Numbered from the stretch's first letter, positions 1 to 9,866 are shown. The stretch is DNA of 34,390 nucleotides from Candidatus Melainabacteria bacterium (GCA_027371815.1 DAHXLC010000026.1:1-34390), one strand, 5' to 3'. Numbers and translations are program-made. The notes: generated by a model from the sequence alone, not told the origin.

Positions 1-1
1 A

Positions 2-1942
2 GACTATAAGCCAATTGAATCAATAGAAATCATGGATCGAAATGATAAACAAGTCTGCATTATTGAAGGCGATGATTCCAGAAGAATAATTCCGCTTAAT
101 CAAATATCCAATCAAATGCAACAAGCCATGTTGGCGGCTGAAGATCATTATTTCTTTGAACATCATGGCATTAATTTTGTCAGCATTATTCGAGCACTAT
201 TTGTTAATTTACAAGCGCATAAAGTTGTTGAAGGTGGATCAACAATTACCCAGCAACTAGTTAAAAATCTATTTTTTGGCGATAGCGGACGAACATATGA
301 TCGCAAAATTAAAGAAGCTATAGTATCTTTTGAAATTGAGCGCAAATACAGTAAAGAAAAAATTCTCGAATTATACTTAAATCAGGTCTATTTTGGTAAT
401 AATGCCTATGGCATCGAAAAAGCTGCTTGGAAATACTTTAACTGTGCAGCTAGTCAGCTTGATCTTGCTCAGTCAGCATTTTTAGCCTGCTTGGTCAAGG
501 CGCCTTCAGAACTAGGATCTCGGGTACATCGCCAAGCAGCCATCGAAAACCAGCAAGAAATTTTACAAAAAATGGTTGAATATGGCTATATAACTGATTC
601 ACAATACAACAAAGCAATTAAAGAAAAATTGATTTTCAAAAGTGGTACTAACCCTTATTCCCAATATCCTTATTATATTAGCTATGTAGTAGAACTATTA
701 AAGTCACGTTTTGGTGAAAATGATCTAAGACACCAGGGTTTAAAAGTCTATACTAATTTAGACCCAAATGCTCAAAGCAGTGCCGAAAAGGTGCTTAATG
801 AGTCTATTAAGCACGCACCTAAAGGAATTTCCCAAGCTGCACTTGTATCAATTAATGCTAGTGACGGAGCCGTTTTAGCTATGGTTGGTGGGGTTGGCGA
901 TTATTGGAAGTCTCAGTTTAACCGCGCAACCAATCCCCATACAATTGGTTCGGCTTTTAAACCATTTGTTTATTTAACAGCCCTGCTCGAAGATAAAATT
1001 GATTATGATACGATAATTGATGATGCACCAATAACTATCAAGCAGTCCTGGGGCTTACCTGATTATTCGCCCAAGAATTATGATCACCGATTCTTAGGCA
1101 AAATTACGGTTGCTCGAGCTCTAGCTGGATCGCGCAACGTGCCCGCTATTAAAATTGCCCAATTAGCTGGAGTTGACAATATAGTTGAAACGGCAAATCT
1201 TGCTGGTGTAACCACTAAAATTGAGCCTAATCTATCTATTGCCTTAGGCTCATGTGCCATTAGCCCGCTCGATATGGCTAGCGCTTACAGTACTTTTGCC
1301 CGTTATGGCATCAAAATTCAACCAACGGTAATTCGTAAAATTGAGAATTATCAAGGTAATATATTGTTTGCTGGTGAATATAAAACGGATCGAGTATTTC
1401 CTGCACAAAAAATATCTCAATTAATTGAATTAATGATTGGTGTAGTAAAATTTGGTACTGGTCGTGGTGCCCAATTAGCCGATCGCCCCGTAGCTGGCAA
1501 AACTGGAACAGCTGATCAATCTAAAGACATCTGGTTTGTTGGCTTTACGCCGGATTTAGTTACTAGCACCTGGGCTGGTAATGATCAAAACTTACCGATT
1601 GCTGGATCGCATGTAACTGGTGGCGATATCATGGCGCAAATTTGGCGTAAATATAATGAAGAATATTACAAAACCCATATCATGCCAGCGGGAAAATTTA
1701 TTTTAGTAAAACATGAAGACAAGAAAATTTTAACTCAAGATAATCTTAATAATGACAATACCCAAAATCTAAGCAATAATCCTTTAAATAATTCGACAGT
1801 TATTGAAAATGGTCAATTACAAAAAGATGATATTATAAAATTGCTTAAATCTACATCGAACAATGATCCAAAATTACAAAAAGAACAATTAAACATTATC
1901 GAAACTCAAAAGCAAGGCAATACTGAAACCAAAAACGAATAA
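2..1942 (+). CDS. Class A penicillin-binding protein (PBP1A-like transglycosylase/transpeptidase), 5'-truncated by the window edge
   Basis: GT51 motifs 'AAEDHYFFEHHGIN' and 'EGGSTITQQLVKNLFF'; transpeptidase motifs 'GSAFKPF', 'SRN' and 'KTGTA'. The frame is open from base 2 (DYKPIESIEIMDRND...), so the ATG at 32 is internal. The C-terminal tail is Asn/Gln-rich. Confidence 0.93.
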   Translation, partial: DYKPIESIEIMDRNDKQVCIIEGDDSRRIIPLNQISNQMQQAMLAAEDHYFFEHHGINFVSIIRALFVNLQAHKVVEGGSTITQQLVKNLFFGDSGRTYDRKIKEAIVSFEIERKYSKEKILELYLNQVYFGNNAYGIEKAAWKYFNCAASQLDLAQSAFLACLVKAPSELGSRVHRQAAIENQQEILQKMVEYGYITDSQYNKAIKEKLIFKSGTNPYSQYPYYISYVVELLKSRFGENDLRHQGLKVYTNLDPNAQSSAEKVLNESIKHAPKGISQAALVSINASDGAVLAMVGGVGDYWKSQFNRATNPHTIGSAFKPFVYLTALLEDKIDYDTIIDDAPITIKQSWGLPDYSPKNYDHRFLGKITVARALAGSRNVPAIKIAQLAGVDNIVETANLAGVTTKIEPNLSIALGSCAISPLDMASAYSTFARYGIKIQPTVIRKIENYQGNILFAGEYKTDRVFPAQKISQLIELMIGVVKFGTGRGAQLADRPVAGKTGTADQSKDIWFVGFTPDLVTSTWAGNDQNLPIAGSHVTGGDIMAQIWRKYNEEYYKTHIMPAGKFILVKHEDKKILTQDNLNNDNTQNLSNNPLNNSTVIENGQLQKDDIIKLLKSTSNNDPKLQKEQLNIIETQKQGNTETKNE

Positions 1943-1944
1943 AT

Positions 1945-2310
1945 ATGGAAACAATTACCAATTCTAACTTCAAAAACTCTAAAGCTATTACCATTTGGAT
2001 TTTAATATCTTTATCAGTAATGCTTTTGCTATTTTGTTTAACCCGTACTAAAGTATATGGTGGGTATAATTTATTTTTAAATGGTAAATCCGAAGTCATT
2101 GGTGCCAAAGTCTATATTGACAATAAATATTATGGCCAATTGATCAATAAAGACGAAAGCGGACTTGGTGGGGGATCCTTTTGGGCAAGGATTAAAAACG
2201 GTCATCATTTTCTCCAAATAATTAAAACGGGTTATCTATCTTTCAGCAAACCCTTTAACATGAATGAAGAAGAATATATTGGTATTGAATTAAAACCACT
2301 TAAAAACTGA
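1945..2310 (+). CDS. Small membrane-anchored PEGA-like domain protein
   Basis: One N-terminal TM (ITIWILISLSVMLLLFCL) followed by a PEGA-like pattern 'VIGAKVYIDNKYYGQL...ARIKNGHHFLQIIKTGYLSFSKPFNM'. Starts 2 nt after the PBP stop. Confidence 0.5.
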   Translation: METITNSNFKNSKAITIWILISLSVMLLLFCLTRTKVYGGYNLFLNGKSEVIGAKVYIDNKYYGQLINKDESGLGGGSFWARIKNGHHFLQIIKTGYLSFSKPFNMNEEEYIGIELKPLKN

Positions 2311-2375
2311 GGATTAAAGATATCGAAACTATACTAAACTCAAAAAACTTAGGTCTAATTGGTATAACCAGTATT

Positions 2376-3629
2376 TTGTTATTGGCTTATATATTATCCA
2401 ATGATCGTAAAGCCATAAATTACCGATTAGTTATCACCGGCTTAATCCTGCAGTTAAGCCTGGCAGTTTTTGTCCTTAAAGTTGAATTCGGCCAAAATTT
2501 ATTTAAGCAGATTGGTGACCTTATAACCAGTTTACTAGGTTTTTCGGACGAAGGAGCGGGTTTTGTCTTTGGCTTTTTAGTTAAAGAGCCGCAAAAACTT
2601 AGGAGTATGTTTGGTATTGGATCAGAATATATTTTTGCCTTTCGCGTTGTCCCCACGATTATTTTTGTATCCAGCCTAGTTAGTATTTCTTACTACTTAG
2701 GAATTATGCAGCGCATTGTTAAAGTTGTTGCTAAATTTGTAGCCTGGCTTATGGGAGCTAGCGGTGCTGAAGCCTTATCCAACGCAGCTAGCGTATTTGT
2801 GGGTCAGGTCGAAGCTCAATTACTAATCAAACCCTATGTGGCCTCAATGACTAAATCTGAACTTTTAGCCTCAATGGCAGGATCCATGGCCTGTGTATCT
2901 GGTGGCGTACTAGCTGTGTATATCGGTCTTGGGATTAAAGCTTCCTATTTACTAACAGCAAGCATTATGGCCGCTCCAGGAGCCTTAGTAATTTCAAAAA
3001 TAATTTATCCGGAAAAAGAAATTTCTAAAACCAAAGGTAGTGTCAAATTAGAAATTTTAAAAACCAATGTCAATTTAATTGATGCTGCCAGTCATGGTGC
3101 AAGTGATGGCTTAAGAATCGGCTTAAATGTAGTGGCAATGTTAATAGCTTTTATTGCCTTAATTTCTTTAATCGATGCCAGCCTAGCCTTTCTATCCTTA
3201 CAACTTAACTATTTGGGAATTCATTTGCACAATTTTGGCTTTACCAGTGACATTGTCAAGCTAAAAGATATTTTTGGCCTTTTATTTTCACCAATTGCTC
3301 TTATTTTAGGTGTTCCAGTTAACGATATTCACGTTGTCGGGAAATTAATGGGCGAGAAATTAGCTATAAATGAATTTGTTGCCTTTAGTGATTTGTCACG
3401 TATGGTCAATCATTTAACCACTGAAACTCTATCCAAAAGAGCTGAATTAATTGCTAGCTTTGCCTTATGTGGCTTTGCCAATTTTTCTTCAGTGGCCATT
3501 CAAGTTGGTGGCATCGGTGAAATTGCACCCAGTCGCCGTCAGGATATTGCCAAATTAGGGATGAAAGCCTTACTTTGTGGCACTATGGCAAGTTATCTAT
3601 CTGCAGCAATAGCTGGTTTATTAATTTAA
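2376..3629 (+). CDS. nupC: Concentrative nucleoside transporter, NupC (CNT) family
   Basis: 'LLGFSDEGAGFVFGFL', 'VGQVEAQLLIKPYVASMTKSEL', 'CGFANFSSVAIQVGGIGEIAPSRR'. The ORF start is a TTG and the same frame is open upstream, so the true start is probably earlier (e.g. TTG at 2349). Confidence 0.88.
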   Translation: MLLAYILSNDRKAINYRLVITGLILQLSLAVFVLKVEFGQNLFKQIGDLITSLLGFSDEGAGFVFGFLVKEPQKLRSMFGIGSEYIFAFRVVPTIIFVSSLVSISYYLGIMQRIVKVVAKFVAWLMGASGAEALSNAASVFVGQVEAQLLIKPYVASMTKSELLASMAGSMACVSGGVLAVYIGLGIKASYLLTASIMAAPGALVISKIIYPEKEISKTKGSVKLEILKTNVNLIDAASHGASDGLRIGLNVVAMLIAFIALISLIDASLAFLSLQLNYLGIHLHNFGFTSDIVKLKDIFGLLFSPIALILGVPVNDIHVVGKLMGEKLAINEFVAFSDLSRMVNHLTTETLSKRAELIASFALCGFANFSSVAIQVGGIGEIAPSRRQDIAKLGMKALLCGTMASYLSAAIAGLLI

Positions 3630-3648
3630 CCAATTATTATTTATTAAC

Positions 3649-4272
3649 TTATGGATTTACAAACAAAAAATCTTTAAATTTTTGCCAGAAAGTTCGATTC
3701 TTTAAATTAGCTAATTCCTTTCTGGTATCAGCTAGCCTTTGGGCTAAACGGCTATTATCTTCTTCAACAGCTTCAACAAGACTTTCTAAAATATGGGTTT
3801 GTTTTTTATGTTTCAAGAGTGATGTCATAAGAATAGTTCTTTCTTCATTAGCCTGCGCTAGTTCAAGCTCCATAAGTTTTAATTCATGATTTTCCTTTTT
3901 TAACACTGCAATCTCTTGCAAAGCCCAATATTGTTCAAGATTATCAACTTTTAATTTGGTATTTTCTTTAAGTAAGTCAGTTATTTTATCTAATAAAGCA
4001 ATTGATCGACGTTGCAGATATTGAACCTCATCTTTTAATAAGCCCGTTTGTTCATTATCTTTATATTTTTGAATCAATTCTAATACTTGACGTCTTACCC
4101 TCTTTTCGTTTGCGGTATTAATTTTATAATCAGGAGCAGTTGATACTACTTCTTGCGCCCATTGAAAAATATGATCAAGCCCATCTAAAGACATTGAATT
4201 AGTATCAGATCTAGTTATCGTATGTTCTAACATTTCAGTCATATTTATTTTGGCTAATTGTTCAGTGCTCAC
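3649..4272 (-). CDS. Hypothetical coiled-coil protein
   Basis: 207-aa ORF. Heptad-rich region 'LLKDEVQYLQRRSIALLDKITDLLKENTKLKVDNLEQ...VEEDNSRLAQRLADTRKELANLKN'. Confidence 0.7.
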   Translation of the reverse strand: MSTEQLAKINMTEMLEHTITRSDTNSMSLDGLDHIFQWAQEVVSTAPDYKINTANEKRVRRQVLELIQKYKDNEQTGLLKDEVQYLQRRSIALLDKITDLLKENTKLKVDNLEQYWALQEIAVLKKENHELKLMELELAQANEERTILMTSLLKHKKQTHILESLVEAVEEDNSRLAQRLADTRKELANLKNRTFWQKFKDFLFVNP

Positions 4273-4490
4273 GCTTAATCCCCCTAAAGTTTGATACTAT
4301 AATACCAATAAAGTGGCAAATAGTACAACTATATTTTAAATTATTTTTATATTCATCATTCAATTGTTAAAACACAAACAAAGTAAGATATCTATTCTAT
4401 ATCCAACCCGTCGTCTAAAGCCTGATCTCAACAAGAAGACAGATCAATAAAGTCATATTACTTCAGACAAGCTTACTTCAATAGGTATAT

Positions 4491-5807
4491 TTATTTTGCA
4501 ACAGTTAAAAGTTTTTGCCTAATTCTATATAAGGTATATAAATAACTAAATAATAATCCGATCTGAACAATTAAAGCTGGAATCACCTGAGCTTTGTCAA
4601 CAAGCATTATAATGATGGCATCTAAATTTATGAGCACCCATATTGGCAGGATTAACTTTTTAAAATTTAAGACTTCATTATTAAGGCTATAAATTATTGC
4701 TGAAGCTAAAGTAAAAATAGCCAAATCATAATACAACAAATGGGGTGAAATCACTGGTTCAATAAATATTCCTAAGATGTAAATATAAGGGAAATTATTA
4801 GGATTGTCTTTAAGCAATTTGTGACAGTAATATAAACAGCTTAAAGACAATAACAATGCCAGAAAATAAATTACTTGACGCACATTTTCGCGCAGCTGAT
4901 CCGGAACGGTAACTAAAAAACAACCAATAAAACTTGAAATAAGTTTTCGCGAATAAGCCAAATTATTTACGGTAAAGATACTATCAAAGACTTTAAAACT
5001 AAACAGCCAGGTTGCAAAAACTTTTGGACCAATTAACCCGCAAACCATAATTATCATTGAAATAACTGCTACTATCATGCCAAAAATAACTTGAGCATTT
5101 TTAGTCAATAAATACGAGCCGGCTACAAGTAAGGCAATCGGTAAATATTGAGGTTTTAAAAGCGTACACCCCAACATGAAGCCAGCCTTATAATAAGCTT
5201 TTTGTTTTAAAAAATAATAACTTAAACTTAACGGTAGTATTCCCAAGCAAAGATTAACTTGCCCAGTTAAAACTGTTATCACTACTGGAAAAAAAAGTAT
5301 ATTGCGATAAACTAGATTCCAGGATTCCAGCTGATAAGCTTGAGTAATTTTTTTAATGCTAAAATTTAAGGCTAATAAAGATAAGCTTTGCCAAAAAAAT
5401 AAAGCTTGCCACAATGGCAAAAAACTTAATGGCGCAAAAATTAAAGCTGTAGCTGGAGTGTAAAAGAAAAATGTATTCATTTGCTTGGATAAATCAGGCA
5501 AAAGTTTATGCACATAGTAATGAAACCCAGAATCACCTGTAAAATCAGGGTTGCTTGGATTCAGATACAAATTTTCCGTTAAATTATGACTAACTAAATA
5601 ACCTGCTATATAAAAGGTATGGGAAAAATCTAAATATTCAATTAGTTTTTTATGCCCAAAATCTTCATAAATCAACATTGAAATAACCATAAAAGTAAAA
5701 AAGATTACATTGATTTTAATATTTAATTTTGGCATTGCTAATCGTATTTCTCTTACTAGTAAAGTATTCATTGCGTAATTTACATAATTTTTTGTCAAAT
5801 ATGTCAA
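4491..5807 (-). CDS. Polytopic membrane protein, glycosyltransferase family 87 / DUF2029-like
   Basis: About 10 hydrophobic segments; 'FFYTPATALIFAPLSFLPLWQALFFWQ', 'LLKPQYLPIALLVAGSYLL', 'EPVISPHLLYYDLAIF' are typical of GT87. The start codon is uncertain. Confidence 0.68.
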   Translation of the reverse strand: MTYLTKNYVNYAMNTLLVREIRLAMPKLNIKINVIFFTFMVISMLIYEDFGHKKLIEYLDFSHTFYIAGYLVSHNLTENLYLNPSNPDFTGDSGFHYYVHKLLPDLSKQMNTFFFYTPATALIFAPLSFLPLWQALFFWQSLSLLALNFSIKKITQAYQLESWNLVYRNILFFPVVITVLTGQVNLCLGILPLSLSYYFLKQKAYYKAGFMLGCTLLKPQYLPIALLVAGSYLLTKNAQVIFGMIVAVISMIIMVCGLIGPKVFATWLFSFKVFDSIFTVNNLAYSRKLISSFIGCFLVTVPDQLRENVRQVIYFLALLLSLSCLYYCHKLLKDNPNNFPYIYILGIFIEPVISPHLLYYDLAIFTLASAIIYSLNNEVLNFKKLILPIWVLINLDAIIIMLVDKAQVIPALIVQIGLLFSYLYTLYRIRQKLLTVAK

Positions 5808-5947
5808 ATTCTGCTGTTAATTAATTTTACATCATTAGTTGTTTTTTTTAACCTTCTTACCTAAAGTGGGAAAAACCGCAAGTCATAGCGTAATTATCCT
5901 AGAGACTTTTAGCCTAAATTGTTTTAATTTAACTCATAAGCTTAAAA

Positions 5948-6763
5948 ATGCTCAAAATCTATGTTAAGGCGCTTATGAGATTTATGAATATGATTATTAT
6001 CAATATAACTAAATATTTTACCTTAATAATTTTAACGCTCGTAATTATGGCCTTAACTTCAACTTTAGTTTTAGCTCAAAGCGTAACGGATATTAATACA
6101 CCACTTATTCCGGGCGCATTAAGTTCAGGTCCTAATATGGTTCCCATGTCTGGGCCATTGCCACCGATGGGATCTGGAGCGACACCCATACCGGTAAATC
6201 CAGGTATGCTTGGACAACCAACTATCGTACCATGGATTAATAATGTACCAGCCAACACTATGGGTATCAGTAATTCAAATATGAATTTATCCATTTCGCC
6301 AGCCAGTACTTTTACCCCAGGTCAGTTAGGACCAAGTTTAACCGGTCAAATTCCTGGCCCACCTTCAACACCTGGGTCAAATCCAGGATCGCTAACCATG
6401 TCAACAGCTGGTTATGGGCAAAGTGCTGTTAACGTCAATGTAAATTATGGTGGTGGCCTACCCAATGGCGTGGCACCGATTAATCGTCGTGGCGGTCAAA
6501 GTACACGTGATTTTGGTTTACCCAAATATAATGGATCCTTAACTACGGATTTTGGTCAAAACTTAGCCACTAATCCTAATATTGCTATTCAACCTCAGTA
6601 TTCTCAAGATGGAACCAGAGCGGCTCAATATCCTGGTCAAATCAATTCTTTTAATCGTAATCCTAATTTAGCTAATGCTCAAGAAACCCTACAACTATAT
6701 GGTTCACAAATATTATTTAAAGGACCAAATAATCCACCTCAAATGACTATTGCCCCCTACTAA
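5948..6763 (+). CDS. Exported Pro/Gly/Asn-rich protein, paralog A
   Basis: Hydrophobic signal segment ending 'LVLAQSVTDINTPLIPGALSSGP'; 'GGGLPNGVAPINRRGGQST' motif shared with the next ORF. The start may be an internal Met. Confidence 0.7.
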   Translation: MLKIYVKALMRFMNMIIINITKYFTLIILTLVIMALTSTLVLAQSVTDINTPLIPGALSSGPNMVPMSGPLPPMGSGATPIPVNPGMLGQPTIVPWINNVPANTMGISNSNMNLSISPASTFTPGQLGPSLTGQIPGPPSTPGSNPGSLTMSTAGYGQSAVNVNVNYGGGLPNGVAPINRRGGQSTRDFGLPKYNGSLTTDFGQNLATNPNIAIQPQYSQDGTRAAQYPGQINSFNRNPNLANAQETLQLYGSQILFKGPNNPPQMTIAPY

Positions 6764-6787
6764 CAGGCTCTAAGGAGACTACCCAAA

Positions 6788-7753
6788 ATGTTAAATCTAA
6801 AATTACTTAATGCTTCATTACTTGCAGTTGTTGTAAGTTCTTTCATTGGTCAATCAGTTTTTGCCCAAAGCATAACTGATCCAACGACCCCACTTATTCC
6901 TGGTGCGTTAGGCAGTGGGCCGTTTATTCCGCCACCACAAGGAGCGCCACCAGCGCCAGGTGATGGCTCAACACCACTACCAGTAACGCCAGGCATGGGC
7001 GGCCCATCGACACTTTTACCCTGGGTACCAGCTATGCCAGCTAACTCCATCGATTCACTCAATTCAGGAATTCCACTGCCAGTTGGCCCACCAGTAGCTA
7101 CACCGCCTGGAGTGTTAGGCCCGATGTTAACTCCTTTTATACCCGGACCAGCTTCAACGCCTGGACCTAATCCAGGATCCTTAATGACTCCTTTATTAGA
7201 TAATGGTGGCCCTGGCGATTTTAATGCAGCTCAAGGCACTTTAGTTAATCCTGGTGGCGGCTTACCAGGAATGGGTGGCTATAATACAACTATAAACACC
7301 ATTCGCCGTGGTGGTCAACAAACCCATCAATGGGAATTACGTGGCCGCAATGCTGGTATGATTCCAGGATCGGGAGATGGCAGTCAAGGTGAAGTTGAAG
7401 AACTTGGTCCATATGCTGGTTGGGGTGTCCCTTTTGGTGTACCAACCGGTGATGGTCTACGCAACAGCTCTATTGACTTAGGCGGTGGTATGCAAATGAA
7501 AGTTGGTGGTGTAACGGTACCAACTGGCAATACCATATTAGATTATGGAACCAATGCCATGCGTGGTAATCCGATAATGGGTCTAGGTGCTCAACGATCT
7601 TTTGATTTTGGCCAAGGCTTTAGAAATAATGGTATTTACAGTAATGCTACTACTGATTATGGCTTTCCTTATCAACAATTTAATCCGGCTAACGTAGGAC
7701 CTCAAGCAACTGGTCAATTACTGCAACCAACAGCAATTGAAACCAATTTCTAA
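6788..7753 (+). CDS. Exported Pro/Gly-rich protein, paralog B
   Basis: Signal peptide ending 'SVFAQSITDPTTPLIPGALGSGP'; 'GGGLPGMGGYNTTINTIRRGGQQT'. RBS-like AAGGAG upstream. Confidence 0.78.
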   Translation: MLNLKLLNASLLAVVVSSFIGQSVFAQSITDPTTPLIPGALGSGPFIPPPQGAPPAPGDGSTPLPVTPGMGGPSTLLPWVPAMPANSIDSLNSGIPLPVGPPVATPPGVLGPMLTPFIPGPASTPGPNPGSLMTPLLDNGGPGDFNAAQGTLVNPGGGLPGMGGYNTTINTIRRGGQQTHQWELRGRNAGMIPGSGDGSQGEVEELGPYAGWGVPFGVPTGDGLRNSSIDLGGGMQMKVGGVTVPTGNTILDYGTNAMRGNPIMGLGAQRSFDFGQGFRNNGIYSNATTDYGFPYQQFNPANVGPQATGQLLQPTAIETNF

Positions 7754-7882
7754 ATCAAGTGTTAAAGATAAGGGGGGAATTTACGTAAGCCAATGGGAAT
7801 TCTCCCTCTTGTCCAAGACTCAAGTATTCAACTATTATTCAATCATGTTCAAGTTTCAAAGATTTTTTTAGGATTTAAGTAA

Positions 7883-8512
7883 ATGACTAAGGTTTTAAAA
7901 ATAAATAAAATTTTCAAATTAATAAGTTTAAGCCTTATAGTTCTTTTAACTTCATTAAATCTTAATCTTAAAGTAATGGCACAGCAAGGTATCCCTAATA
8001 ATGCCCCAGGTATTACCAATAACCAAGTAAATGCTTATGTTAATCCTTATATAAACAATAATTCAGCTAATAATCTTCAATCGGTTCAATCTTTTCGTCA
8101 ATCAACCTTTAATTATTTAACCAATAACCCAAATTTAACTAATAATCTTATGAATAATTCAATACCCGTAAATACTGTAAATAATAATTTAAACAATTCC
8201 TTACCAAACCCAACTGGTTTGCAACAATATAATATTGCCATGCAACCACATTTTGATCAGTCCAGTATCGCCATGCCTAATGCCAATGCTCCTGAGACCC
8301 AAGTTTTAAGCGCTGGAGTACAAACTCAAGTAATTAAAACCAGTACCAGAAGATCCGGATTCTCTAATATTTTAAGTGCTGTTGCCGGATTTGGTTTTGG
8401 ACCGATGCTTTATAGTACATCAATTCGACCTAATTATGGAAATCCTTTAGGACTAGCCTTTCAAGGTCTCGGGTATTCTGGTTTTGGTACTAGAAATGGC
8501 TTTAGATATTAA
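7883..8512 (+). CDS. Exported Asn-rich hypothetical protein
   Basis: Signal peptide 'LISLSLIVLLTSLNLNLKVMAQQ', a poly-Asn-rich middle, and a Gly/Phe C-terminus. Confidence 0.7.
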   Translation: MTKVLKINKIFKLISLSLIVLLTSLNLNLKVMAQQGIPNNAPGITNNQVNAYVNPYINNNSANNLQSVQSFRQSTFNYLTNNPNLTNNLMNNSIPVNTVNNNLNNSLPNPTGLQQYNIAMQPHFDQSSIAMPNANAPETQVLSAGVQTQVIKTSTRRSGFSNILSAVAGFGFGPMLYSTSIRPNYGNPLGLAFQGLGYSGFGTRNGFRY

Positions 8513-8536
8513 GCTTAATTTACAAAGGTGAAGAAT

Positions 8537-9202
8537 ATGAAATACCGTTTATCAATTACCCTACTTTCCACAATACTTTCAATAGTTTCATTTAATTCAG
8601 CTTATGCTGGTGAAGCTGGTGGAGCCAGATTTAGTTTTGCCCCAAATGTCTGGGGCGGTGGGGTTAAATCAGCTGGCACTCCAGAACCACCAATAGTTCG
8701 CAAGAAAGCAGTAGCGATATGGCATCCCGTGCAAGTTGCCAAACGCGCTCCCAGCGTCCCCCACGATGCTTCGTTCTTAGGCTTAGACAACGAGGTTTTA
8801 GCGAATCGCGTACCACAGGTATCTACGGCAACACAAGTAGCTATAGCACCAACTTATGCTCAAGTATTGCCACAAATGACAGCCAAGCCAATGAACGGTG
8901 CCTTTAAATCAGCTTTTGGCAAGCCTATAGGATGCACCCCAGCTCCGCAAATTGCTGTAGCTCATAGTTTACCTGTAGCTCCTGTAGCCATTCCATCTGT
9001 CAGTGCTCGTTTAGCCTCTAAACCAGCTATTCGACACTATAATAACAGTCGACCTATGCAAGCTATTGCCAAGAGCCTGAATAGTAGTAATGACAGTTAC
9101 GGCAAAAACTTTGGTTATGTCCCGCAAGCTGGAATATATAGTGGTGATGGTCAACACGTATCAACCAGTACGCAAGTACATGCTCAAATTATCAAACATT
9201 AG
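8537..9202 (+). CDS. Exported hypothetical protein
   Basis: Signal peptide 'MKYRLSITLLSTILSIVSFNSAYAGEAGG'. The ORF-track start (8528) is a GTG overlapping the RBS 'AAAGGTG'; the ATG at 8537 is preferred. Confidence 0.72.
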   Translation: MKYRLSITLLSTILSIVSFNSAYAGEAGGARFSFAPNVWGGGVKSAGTPEPPIVRKKAVAIWHPVQVAKRAPSVPHDASFLGLDNEVLANRVPQVSTATQVAIAPTYAQVLPQMTAKPMNGAFKSAFGKPIGCTPAPQIAVAHSLPVAPVAIPSVSARLASKPAIRHYNNSRPMQAIAKSLNSSNDSYGKNFGYVPQAGIYSGDGQHVSTSTQVHAQIIKH

Positions 9203-9273
9203 AACTCTTTTATAACTTACATTCGTTAAATTAAATTAAATTATATAACACACATTACTGGAGGTAATAAATC

Positions 9274-9705
9274 ATGGTAACCACAATTAAAAATACAACT
9301 AAGAAACTTCTTGCTTCACGCATGTTCAAGGTTGCCGCTCGAGTGGGTTTCCTCCTTGCGCCACAACTAGCCTTACTGGCACTTGGTGTTTATGACCAGG
9401 CCGTACACGCTCAAGGCTTAGTCGGAGCACCGGTCGATCCTCGCTATGGGCAATCCAATGAAGTCGGTCAATTAGCTGACTTTGGCTATGATACAGCTCG
9501 TGATATTTCGCGTGTAGTAACTGCCTTATCGACAATTCCTTCATCAATGGCCGGGATGAAAATAGCCTTTGGTCAAAGAGATGGTGGAGAATCCGCAATG
9601 AACGTAGCTAAAGGACTAGGGATTGGATTTGGCGGGCCAACAGCCGTCCACTTAATCGGGACGTTCGCAATCAACAACTTCGGTGGACTTGGTGGTGGTC
9701 TCTAA
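9274..9705 (+). CDS. Small exported protein with two hydrophobic segments, possibly VirB2/TrbC pilin-like
   Basis: RBS 'TGGAGGTAATAAATC ATG'; signal peptide ending 'AVHAQG'; hydrophobic segments around 'VVTALSTIPSSMAGMKIAFG' and 'GLGIGFGGPTAVHLIGTFAI'. It sits directly upstream of the VirB6-like gene. CDS is strong; the pilin assignment is weak. Confidence 0.65.
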   Translation: MVTTIKNTTKKLLASRMFKVAARVGFLLAPQLALLALGVYDQAVHAQGLVGAPVDPRYGQSNEVGQLADFGYDTARDISRVVTALSTIPSSMAGMKIAFGQRDGGESAMNVAKGLGIGFGGPTAVHLIGTFAINNFGGLGGGL

Positions 9706-9729
9706 ACAAAAGGGATTAGTTTTTAATTA

Positions 9730-9772
9730 AAAAAATGTCGATATCTTTTAATTCAAGATATCGACATTTTTT
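9730..9772 (+). terminator. Intrinsic terminator or attenuator hairpin
   Basis: Perfect 18-bp inverted repeat AAAAAATGTCGATATCTT / AAGATATCGACATTTTTT with a 7-nt loop and a terminal T-run. The symmetric A-run allows bidirectional action. Confidence 0.85.
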
Positions 9773-9866
9773 AACTTGAAGTGGGAATTTCCCCAATGAC
9801 AATTAATAATCTTTTAGTTAAACTAAGATCAATAGAATATATACCCATATTTAACTTTATCAGGCT

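Noticed and set aside
163-345. Short antisense and overlapping ORFs (163-345, 1896-2108, 2420-2656, 6076-6294, 6850-7062, 8602-8790, 8719-8907, 9326-9598, 14320-14520, 15688-15897, 16150-16344, 18881-19090, 18936-19127, 24338-24697, 24678-24863, 25010-25219, 26749-26931, 28703-29041, 29123-29368)
   Set aside because: All lie within well-supported coding genes in other frames and show no recognisable domains or start contexts.
3575-3889. 104-aa plus-strand ORF overlapping the end of nupC and the coiled-coil gene
   Set aside because: It overlaps two better ORFs; the Ser/Cys/Leu-rich translation is typical of an antisense shadow.
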